Shown here one piece after another: positions 49,027 to 56,293 of a stretch of 64,000 nucleotides of DNA. The position numbers were made by a program, and so were the translations under genes. This stretch comes from Rubrivivax albus (GTDB lineage Bacteria; Pseudomonadota; Gammaproteobacteria; Burkholderiales; Burkholderiaceae_C): contig NZ_SACT01000005.1 of NCBI RefSeq assembly GCF_004016515.1, forward strand, positions 273,674 through 337,673, in the 5' to 3' direction. Position 1 is the first letter of the stretch. Each line of letters starts with the position of its first letter. The notes below the pieces were generated by a model. It ran no database searches, was not told the origin of the DNA, and was given only the letters and a program-made list of their open reading frames with translations.

Positions 49027-50856
49027 GTGTTCCGCTATCTCGTCCTGGCCTGGGACCCCCTGCGGCCCGACTGCAGCGAAAGGGTTGTCCGGCTGCGGCA
49101 GCGCCTGCTGCGGAACGGCGCGTGGTCACCATCGATCGACGCCCCCGGCCTGTTCGTCGCCACAACCGGCAGCGACCGCCGCAACAACGGCGCATGGCCG
49201 TTGACAAGCGGTCGAGGCGTGATCCTGGGCCGTCTGTTCGATGCCCGCGGCGCTGCCCACCCGTCCGGCTCACGCGCGACGCCGAACGGCACATCGCTGG
49301 AAGCCGTCGCGAGGACCTCGGGTGCCTCGCTCATCGAATCGCACTGGGGACGATACGTCGCGGTGCTGCAGGACGACGCCGGCATCACCGTCGTGCGCGA
49401 TCCTGGTGGTGCGCTGCCCTGCTTCGTCCGCCACCTCCGCGGGATCTGGCTGGTGTTCTCGTGGCTGGAGGACAGCATCGACCTGCTCGGCCCGGAGGGC
49501 GTCCCGCCTCTCGACTGGCAGGCGATCCGCGCCCTGCTCCTCCTGGGTGCGCTCGGCGGCCACGCAACGGCACTGGACGGCGTGACCGCCGTGCTCCCCG
49601 GTCAGCGCGTGCGACTCGGCGCACATGCCGCACACGGGGAGATGCTCTGGGCGCCGGCGGCCATCGCACGGGATCCCCTGGACCTGCCGGCGTCCCAGGC
49701 GGCGGACCTGCTCGTGCAGACGACGGAACGCTGCGTCGGTGCGTGGGCGGGTGATGTTGGCCGCATCCTGATGCGGCTGTCAGGCGGAGTCGACTCCGCC
49801 ATCGTGCTGGCGTGCCTGACGAAGACGCGCGACCCCGAGTCGATCATCTGTCTGAACTACCACTCCCCGGGGGCCGACGGCGACGAGCGCGTGTACGCGC
49901 GGGAGGCGGCGTCGATGGCCGGATGCCGGCTGATCGAGGCCCCACGCGACACCGGGTATCGACTCGAGCGCGTGCTGGCAATGGCACTCACCCCATGTCC
50001 GACCAGCATCGCGGGCCGGCTGACGGCCGACACGGATGCGGCACATGCGAGGTCGGTCGAGGCGCCGGCCATGTTCACCGGCGGCGGTGGCGACCAGTTG
50101 TACTTCGAATTCCGCCGTTGGTGGCCGGCAGCCGACTACCTCCGACTCCGGGGCTTCGGCCCAGGTTTCCTGCGCGCGGCCATGTCGGCAGCGCGTCTTG
50201 GCGGCCAGTCGGTCTGGCAGACGGTGCGCCTCGCCTTGTCCGATCGACTCCGACGCGGCGCGCCGAGCATCGCCGCGGGCGGATCGCTGTCACTGGCAGG
50301 CCCAGGCCTCATGGACGGAGCACCGGACCTGGCCCGATTCGTCCATCCGCTCGGCGGCAGCGCACACGACCTGCCCATCGGCAAGTCCGTCCAGCTGAGC
50401 CAGCTGCTGTTCCCCATGGAGTACTACGACCCGCTCGCGCGCCAGGCAGCACCGGAGCTGGTCAATCCCTTGCTGTCCCGGCCCCTGGTCGAGCTCTGCC
50501 TGCGGTTGCCGACCTACCTGCTCACCGAAGGTGGCCAGCCGCGTGGCCTGGCACGGCTGGCGTTTGCCCATCGCATTCCTCGCGCGATCGCCCTGCGCCG
50601 CTCCAAGGGCGGCATGGAGGAGCACCTCTCGACGGTCGTGGCGCAGAACCGGGATGTCGTCCGCGCGCTGCTGCTGGACGGACAGCTCGTGCGACGCGGC
50701 CTCATCGACCGGAGGCGCATCGAGGACGCGCTCTCCGATGCGCGCCAAGCACCCACAGCTTCGACCGCTGAGATCCTGACCTGCGTCGGCATCGAGGCGT
50801 GGTTGGCACGACATGAGGCACTTCGGAGCTCCGCAGCCTCACGACCCGAAAGCTGA
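49027..50856 (+). CDS. lasso peptide C protein: asparagine-synthetase-like macrolactam synthetase
   Basis: A 609-residue ATP-dependent cyclase that should adenylate the Glu9 side chain and join it to Gly1. The N-terminal third is a glutaminase-like domain without a nucleophilic Cys2 (MFRYLVLAW). The synthetase domain has the PP-loop SGGVDS at residue 252 (RLSGGVDSAIVLACL) and later GGGGDQLYFE and a basic motif RRSKGGMEEHL. It starts with GTG 49027, 19 bp after B, and the ABC gene follows after 8 bp, so B-C-D form one operon. Confidence 0.92.
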   Translation: MFRYLVLAWDPLRPDCSERVVRLRQRLLRNGAWSPSIDAPGLFVATTGSDRRNNGAWPLTSGRGVILGRLFDARGAAHPSGSRATPNGTSLEAVARTSGASLIESHWGRYVAVLQDDAGITVVRDPGGALPCFVRHLRGIWLVFSWLEDSIDLLGPEGVPPLDWQAIRALLLLGALGGHATALDGVTAVLPGQRVRLGAHAAHGEMLWAPAAIARDPLDLPASQAADLLVQTTERCVGAWAGDVGRILMRLSGGVDSAIVLACLTKTRDPESIICLNYHSPGADGDERVYAREAASMAGCRLIEAPRDTGYRLERVLAMALTPCPTSIAGRLTADTDAAHARSVEAPAMFTGGGGDQLYFEFRRWWPAADYLRLRGFGPGFLRAAMSAARLGGQSVWQTVRLALSDRLRRGAPSIAAGGSLSLAGPGLMDGAPDLARFVHPLGGSAHDLPIGKSVQLSQLLFPMEYYDPLARQAAPELVNPLLSRPLVELCLRLPTYLLTEGGQPRGLARLAFAHRIPRAIALRRSKGGMEEHLSTVVAQNRDVVRALLLDGQLVRRGLIDRRRIEDALSDARQAPTASTAEILTCVGIEAWLARHEALRSSAASRPES

Positions 50857-50864
50857 TCCGACAC

Positions 50865-52832
50865 ATGACGCGCCAGGTGACCCGATCCCTGCGCCAGCAC
50901 GACATGCCGGGCGACCTGCGCCGCATGGCCACGTTGCTGATGTCGGCGACGACCGCATCGATCCGCTGGCGCGTTGCGCTGGCGTTGGCTCTGGTGATCG
51001 CCGGTGCCACCCTCAGCGCGCTGGCGCCACTGGCGCTCCAACTGACCATCGATACGCTGACACAGCCGACCCTCGGTGCCGCCGGGTCGATGCCGGAGTC
51101 CGACCCGGCCCTGGCGATTGGGCTTGCCCTGGCCTACGTGCTGTCCATCGGCGCCGCTCGATGGATCCATGACATCCGTCCCTGGATCGCAGGGGCCGCC
51201 GAGCACCAGCTCCTGGCCCGGGTGCAGCAGCGCATCTACGCCCACCTGATGGCCCTCCCGCTACGCGACCATCTCGACCGGTCATCCGGCGGGCTGAGCC
51301 AGAGTCTGCAGCAGGCTGTCACCGGTCTGCAGCTCCTGCTGATGAACACCGTGCATGGCGTCGTACCCGTCGCGGTCGAACTCTCCGTGGTCCTGGCCGT
51401 CCTGACCACCCAGGCCCCCACGGCGCTCGGCTTGACCTTCATCGTCACGGCCGCGTGCTACCTGGTGATCTTCACGTCAGGCACGTCGCACACCGGCCGG
51501 CGCGCTGCCGACGTGACCTCGGCCAGCCAGGACCTGCAGGCCGCTGTGACCGACGGTCTGCTGAACATCGAGGCCATCAAGCTGTTCGGCGCCGAGTCCC
51601 AGATGGGGCAGCGACACGGCGACCGGGTCTGGCGGCTCGGCGCCGCATGGACCGCCTTGCACCGCCAGCGGGCAGTGGTCGGTTCGGCCATCACGGCGGT
51701 CTTTGCGGTGTCGCTGGCCATCACCCTGGTCCTCGCTGCCAACGCCGTCGTCCGGGGCGACATGAGCATCGGCGCCTTTGTGCTGACCCAGGTCTACATG
51801 CTGCAGATGGTGCGGCCGCTGGACATGCTCGGTGCCGCAGCCCGTGACATCGCGCAGGCACAGGCCTTCGTGCGGCCGGTGCTGGCGCTGCTGGCACGCC
51901 CGCGCGAGCCGGTCTCGCACGGGTCGACGGCGGGCCCGCTCGGTGTCGTGCCCGATTCAACATCGACGCAGCGACGTGCGCCGACACACATGCCTGCCGT
52001 CGGGACGCCGGCAGCGCCGTCAGCGCCGTCAGCGCCGTCAGCGCCGTCAACGGAGCACGTCCGAGGCAAACGATGCCATGGGCCACACGAAGGACTGCGC
52101 CTGGAACTGCGCCAGGTCCATGTGCGCCACGGACCACACCGGTCGGTCTTTCAAGATCTTGATCTCGCGCTCGATGCGGGCCAGACCCTCGCGGTCGTCG
52201 GCGCCAGTGGCACGGGAAAAACGACGCTGATCCGCCTGCTCACCGGCCTCATCCCACCGGACAGTGGCGAGGTGCTCATCGACGGGCAACCGCTGCACCC
52301 AGGTCAGCCCGCAGCGTGGCGAGACTGCATCGGCGTAGTGCCGCAGGACCCGCTGCTGATGGACGACACGCTGGCGGCGAACATCGCGCTGGGCCGTCCC
52401 GACGCCTTGCGGCAAGACATCATCCGTGCAGCCGTCGCCGCACAACTGCACGCCGCCATTGAGCGCATGCCCGATGGCTACGACACGCAGGTGGGTCAAC
52501 GAGGCCAGCGCCTGTCGGGCGGTGAACGCCAGCGTGTCGCCATTGCCCGTGCGCTGCTGCGGCAGCCCAGGTTGCTGGTGCTCGACGAAGCCACGTCGAT
52601 GCTCGACACGGAAACCGAGCGCCGCGTCCTTGAGCAGATCACGAAGGCCGGCCAGGGCCGGTCGACGCTCATCATCGCCCACAGACTGTCGACGGTGCGG
52701 CACGCCGACGAGATCGCCGTGCTCGCGGGAAGCCGGGTGGCAGAGCGCGGCACGCATGAGCAGTTGCTCATGCGCAGCGGTCGTTACGCCGGCATGTGGG
52801 GCGCGGACACCGCGCGCCCGACGCGGCAATGA
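50865..52832 (+). CDS. lasso peptide D protein: ABC exporter (McjD-like)
   Basis: A 655-residue half-transporter with a fused membrane domain (about residues 30-330, six helices) and an ATPase domain. Walker A GASGTGKTT is at 446, signature LSGGERQRVAIARALL near 552, Walker B LLVLDEATSMLD near 570 and a switch His in IIAHRLSTV. There is no N-terminal C39 peptidase, consistent with leader removal by B. A low-complexity linker of (Ala-Pro-Ser) repeats joins the two domains around residue 385. It should export the mature peptide and protect the producer. Confidence 0.9.
   Translation: MTRQVTRSLRQHDMPGDLRRMATLLMSATTASIRWRVALALALVIAGATLSALAPLALQLTIDTLTQPTLGAAGSMPESDPALAIGLALAYVLSIGAARWIHDIRPWIAGAAEHQLLARVQQRIYAHLMALPLRDHLDRSSGGLSQSLQQAVTGLQLLLMNTVHGVVPVAVELSVVLAVLTTQAPTALGLTFIVTAACYLVIFTSGTSHTGRRAADVTSASQDLQAAVTDGLLNIEAIKLFGAESQMGQRHGDRVWRLGAAWTALHRQRAVVGSAITAVFAVSLAITLVLAANAVVRGDMSIGAFVLTQVYMLQMVRPLDMLGAAARDIAQAQAFVRPVLALLARPREPVSHGSTAGPLGVVPDSTSTQRRAPTHMPAVGTPAAPSAPSAPSAPSTEHVRGKRCHGPHEGLRLELRQVHVRHGPHRSVFQDLDLALDAGQTLAVVGASGTGKTTLIRLLTGLIPPDSGEVLIDGQPLHPGQPAAWRDCIGVVPQDPLLMDDTLAANIALGRPDALRQDIIRAAVAAQLHAAIERMPDGYDTQVGQRGQRLSGGERQRVAIARALLRQPRLLVLDEATSMLDTETERRVLEQITKAGQGRSTLIIAHRLSTVRHADEIAVLAGSRVAERGTHEQLLMRSGRYAGMWGADTARPTRQ
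52012..52047 (+). repeat. four tandem 9-bp repeats in the exporter gene
   Basis: CAGCGCCGT is repeated four times without interruption, in frame, encoding an Ala-Pro-Ser run in the linker between membrane and ATPase domains. Copy-number change would alter linker length by three residues without a frameshift. Confidence 0.9.
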
Positions 52833-52845
52833 GCACGGGCGGACG

Positions 52846-53223
52846 TCAACCGCCCGACTTCTTGACCTTGTTGCGGAACGCCTCGGACAAGGCCGCTGCA
52901 GTCGTGGAGAGGCGTGCAAGTGCAGACGTGTAGACGGCGCCATGCTCCCGCCTGTCCACCGCGATCACCGTGACCAGCAGATGGTCATCTTCGACGGCGT
53001 AGATGAGCCGGACACCCTGCTTGCGCAGCTTGATCTTGTAGCAGCCGGCCAGCGGACCTCCCAGTTCGCCGCCAGGAACATGAGGTGTATCCAGACGCTT
53101 CTCGAGGAGCTTCTTGAGAACGGTCTTGACCGAGCCATCGAGCGCTCGCCACTCCTCCAGCGCCTCAGGCATGAAGCGCAGCTTGTACCTGTGCTTCGAC
53201 CTGACGCCCTCAGAGCTCGTCAA
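52846..53223 (-). CDS. RelE/ParE-family toxin
   Basis: A 125-residue protein with a RelE-type core (YKLRFMPEALEEWRALDGSV, then GCYKIKLRKQGVRLIYAVED and LLVTVIAVDRRE), the fold of ribosome-dependent mRNA interferases. It is longer than the usual 85-95 residues by an extra basic C-terminal tail (AFRNKVKKSGG). The likely start is TTG 53223, overlapping the antitoxin stop by 14 bp. It sits between the convergent arms of the lasso locus. Confidence 0.82.
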   Translation of the reverse strand: MTSSEGVRSKHRYKLRFMPEALEEWRALDGSVKTVLKKLLEKRLDTPHVPGGELGGPLAGCYKIKLRKQGVRLIYAVEDDHLLVTVIAVDRREHGAVYTSALARLSTTAAALSEAFRNKVKKSGG

Positions 53224-53461
53224 TGTCGACCTCGATGGCCCGGGCCTTGTCTGCCAGGCGACTCGCCGCCTTGCGGTACAGCTCCTGGTCGGCCAACTCT
53301 TCCATCATCGCCTCGAACAGACGCGGCTCGACCATGTAGAAGGCAGCGCGGTTGTGGTTGAGGACCGCGACGGGGCGGTGATTTGCTTCCCTGAGCACCG
53401 CGGCCGGGTTCTTCTTGAACTCGGACATGCTCACCGCGACATCGGCAAGAATTGCTTCCAT
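53210..53461 (-). CDS. YefM/StbD-type antitoxin
   Basis: An 83-residue protein with the Phd/YefM N-terminal DNA-binding fold (VAVSMSEFKKNPAAVL, then NHRPVAVLNHNRAAFYMV) and an acidic C-terminal tail (KARAIEVDIDEL) that would wrap the toxin. Its start is 2 bp from a perfect inverted repeat (53463-53484), the probable autoregulatory operator. First gene of the pair, as usual. Confidence 0.87.
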   Translation of the reverse strand: MEAILADVAVSMSEFKKNPAAVLREANHRPVAVLNHNRAAFYMVEPRLFEAMMEELADQELYRKAASRLADKARAIEVDIDEL

Positions 53462-53462
53462 G

Positions 53463-53484
53463 TTGGCTCCAACTTTGGAGCCAA
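53463..53484 (-). promoter_or_regulatory. toxin-antitoxin operator (perfect 10-bp inverted repeat)
   Basis: TTGGCTCCAA, a 2-bp centre and its exact complement, ending directly at the antitoxin start codon, followed by an AT-rich stretch (AATATAGCTA on the plus strand) that could hold the -10. This is the normal place for autoregulation by Phd/YefM-type antitoxins. No gene is seen in the remaining 53485-53747. Confidence 0.75.
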
Positions 53485-53747
53485 ATATAGCTACAAACGT
53501 CCAAGCTGACAATTCACTTGATGTCGGACAACCTGTGGCGTGGTCGGCGCCTCCCTTGGGCGCCAACGGCGCGCCATGACCGCACGCGCCGCAATGCCCA
53601 GGCTCTGCAGCCACCTGCGACCCGACACCGGCGCTGACCGTCCGACGTGACTGTTGGTCGGGGTCGAGGCGGCCGACCCATGGCAGCCTTGCTCTCCGAA
53701 GAACCGGCTCACCGCGACCACAACCCACTCGCCATGAGGCGAGCGCG

Positions 53748-56171
53748 TCAACTTCCAGCATCGCGCCTGGCCGCGCACGGCGGCTTCGCATCGTCGGCAC
53801 GTTTCAGGTCCACCATCTGCCGCCACCGCAGGTACTGCTGACGGAGGTCCTCCGCCGTCTCGCCCGGCACCACCACCTCCGAACGCTCCTCGCCCTTGAG
53901 CCAGAAGCGATGCCAGTCCACGTTCCCCTGCAGCGACACCATGCGTTCCGCCGGGCGCGACAGGGCATGTGATCCCCCGGGGATGACCACCATCTCCACC
54001 GGCTTGTACTGCCGACGCATCAGGGCGTAGATGTCCCAGTTGTTCAGCACCCAGGGACCGTAGGTCTCGATGCGCAGGGCGGTGCGGATGCAGTCGGTGT
54101 GCAGGGACGGGTCGTTGCTCACCCACTTCGCCAACGTCGCCCCGAAAGGGGAACCTTCATTGGTGCGTTCCTTGCGCGCCAGGACGTTGTCGCTGGCCGC
54201 ATAGGTGATAGCCGCGGAGAACAGCGTGTTCGCATCCCCGTCCAGGATGGAGGCCGCCTTCATCGGCACATCCCCGAAGGTCACCAGGTTCAGGACACGC
54301 TCCCCGGTCGCGCTCCAGCCCAGGATGCCGACCCGATCCCGGTCGACGAGGCCGTCCGCCACCAGGGTATCGACTGCGCCACGCACGGCGTCGATGAAAG
54401 CCAGGATGGCCTCCCGCTCGCCCTTCGGCGCGCCCGTCGCGGCCCGGATCGGCAGCGCCAGCACCAGAATGCCCTCGCGCAGGAAGGCCCGGCCTGCAAA
54501 CCCGCTGCTGTGACCGTCGCCCCGGTTCGAGCCATCGAGGTAGAAGCGATCCGGCGCGAAACCGTAGGTCTGGATCACCAGCGCATGGCGCGCTGTCCGG
54601 TCCACCCGATGCGGCGTCATGAGACCACCGTCCCAACGCCTGCCCCTGTCGTCGGACCAGGTGAACGGCTGCATGCGACCCCACCGATCCGGGTCGAACT
54701 GAGGGTTCAGCGTCGTGAGCTTCACTGACCGTCCCTCCGGGCCGTCGGCGACGACGTCCGGCGGCACGTCCAGCCCTTCCGCCACCCTCAGGCGCCATTC
54801 AGGACCGATGGCCGACGGTCCGGTGGATGTCGCCGCGGTCCCCTGGGTTGCGCGAACCTGCACCCAGCCTCCGTTCGGCAGACGCTCGAACAGGCGACGC
54901 CCGGCGGCATCGGTCACGGCGAACCGGTCGGGCCGTCCTCGGACGGGCAGCAATTCGCCCAGGCGACCGGACAGTGCCGTGACAACCTGGCTGCGGTTCT
55001 CGTCCGGCCAGTACTCGACGACATGGCTTCGCCTGACGCCCTCCGGTCCGTCGGACGTGTCCGACACCGGCAGATGCGTTCCGCCGATGAGCACCGACTG
55101 CCCGCCACCCATCCAGAGGCGATCTCCTCGCCGCTGCAGGTCGCCGGGCAGCGCGTCGTCCGCGGCGTCGATGACGTCCTGCGGACTGGCGTCGTCCAGC
55201 CGCCAGGCCACCAGGCGGCGCGGCACGTAGTGCGACGGGCGCGAGAAGTAGCCGAGCGGGTCCACGCTCACGGAAGGACCGTAGCGGTGCGTGGCCACGG
55301 CCACCAGTGGATAGTCCCTGCCCCAGGCCAGCTGCCGTTCCGGCTCCCAACGATGCAGCAGCGCCCAGCGGCCGTCCGGCGAGATGTCCACGCCAGGCAG
55401 GGCGTTGCCGGCCTCAGGGAACACCTCGCCCAACGACCGCGCCGGCCGGTCGGCGCCCGCCTCGGCCACGAAGTACTGGTAGTACCGGCGCTGGGCGCGC
55501 CAGTCGTCCTGGCCGTGCTTGACGCTCCAGAAAGACTGGTTGCCGACGACCACCGCGTGCCGGCCCGGCAGCATCGGCGGCTGCGGCACCTGCGCCGCAT
55601 AGACGACACGGTCGAGCGACTGCGACACCGCAAACGAGACCAGCCGTCGGCTCTCGAAGGTCAGCTGCCTGAGACGACGCGTCGCCACGTCCAGGCTGTA
55701 GACCTGAAAGCCGGCATCGTCCATCCGGGCGCGCATCAGCAGCGTCCGGTCACCGGCCCAGCGCACGTCCTGCACGGACGGGTCCATGTAGTTCTCGTCG
55801 GTCCGGGCCTCGACGGTGATCAGCGTCTGCACCGGCTCGGGGTTTCCGTCCGCCAGACGCTCGGGACGCACGTCCAGCAGCAGGATCTCGTACCGGTTGG
55901 TGTCGGTGGCGACATCGGCGCGACGGGTCACGATGAACGCGCGCCTGCCGTCCGGCGACACCTGCGCCGCCAGCTGGTCCGGATCCCCATTGCGCGGCTG
56001 GACGATGCGGGTGAACTCGACGACGTCACGCACGGTCGGGCCCTCGCCGTTGGCCGCCGCATGTCCCAACGAGGTGATCGCCGCCAGGCACAGGGCAGGC
56101 GCTACGCGCCCGGACACAGTGAAGAATCTGAACCGCAGGCGGACATGGCCAGGTTCACGCGCTTGCGACAT
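53748..56171 (-). CDS. lasso peptide isopeptidase (AtxE2-type, S9-like serine hydrolase)
   Basis: An 807-residue exported enzyme with an N-terminal beta-propeller region and a C-terminal alpha/beta-hydrolase domain. The nucleophile is S620 in GILGWSATGERVLNLV and the catalytic His is H735 in PGGSHAL; both contexts are those of lasso isopeptidases, which open the macrolactam ring of a threaded peptide. A signal peptide (VAPALCLAAITSLGHAAANG) implies periplasmic action. ATG 56171 has a GAGG Shine-Dalgarno; ATG 56192 would add seven residues. It lies downstream of the TonB receptor gene on the same strand, as in isopeptidase-type lasso clusters. Confidence 0.88.
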   Translation of the reverse strand: MSQAREPGHVRLRFRFFTVSGRVAPALCLAAITSLGHAAANGEGPTVRDVVEFTRIVQPRNGDPDQLAAQVSPDGRRAFIVTRRADVATDTNRYEILLLDVRPERLADGNPEPVQTLITVEARTDENYMDPSVQDVRWAGDRTLLMRARMDDAGFQVYSLDVATRRLRQLTFESRRLVSFAVSQSLDRVVYAAQVPQPPMLPGRHAVVVGNQSFWSVKHGQDDWRAQRRYYQYFVAEAGADRPARSLGEVFPEAGNALPGVDISPDGRWALLHRWEPERQLAWGRDYPLVAVATHRYGPSVSVDPLGYFSRPSHYVPRRLVAWRLDDASPQDVIDAADDALPGDLQRRGDRLWMGGGQSVLIGGTHLPVSDTSDGPEGVRRSHVVEYWPDENRSQVVTALSGRLGELLPVRGRPDRFAVTDAAGRRLFERLPNGGWVQVRATQGTAATSTGPSAIGPEWRLRVAEGLDVPPDVVADGPEGRSVKLTTLNPQFDPDRWGRMQPFTWSDDRGRRWDGGLMTPHRVDRTARHALVIQTYGFAPDRFYLDGSNRGDGHSSGFAGRAFLREGILVLALPIRAATGAPKGEREAILAFIDAVRGAVDTLVADGLVDRDRVGILGWSATGERVLNLVTFGDVPMKAASILDGDANTLFSAAITYAASDNVLARKERTNEGSPFGATLAKWVSNDPSLHTDCIRTALRIETYGPWVLNNWDIYALMRRQYKPVEMVVIPGGSHALSRPAERMVSLQGNVDWHRFWLKGEERSEVVVPGETAEDLRQQYLRWRQMVDLKRADDAKPPCAARRDAGS

Positions 56172-56293
56172 GGACAGGAACCTCGTGGGCAACGCCTGTC
56201 CGCCAGCAGATGGCTGCCGGTCGGACCAGGCCAGGGGACAGGGGGAACGGCTCAGGGCGCAGCCAGGTCAGGCCGGCGGCGCGGGCGCGCCGA

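Noticed and set aside
52012..52047. CAGCGCCGT repeats considered as a CRISPR or regulatory iteron
   Set aside because: They are 9-bp units in frame inside the exporter gene and encode a low-complexity linker.
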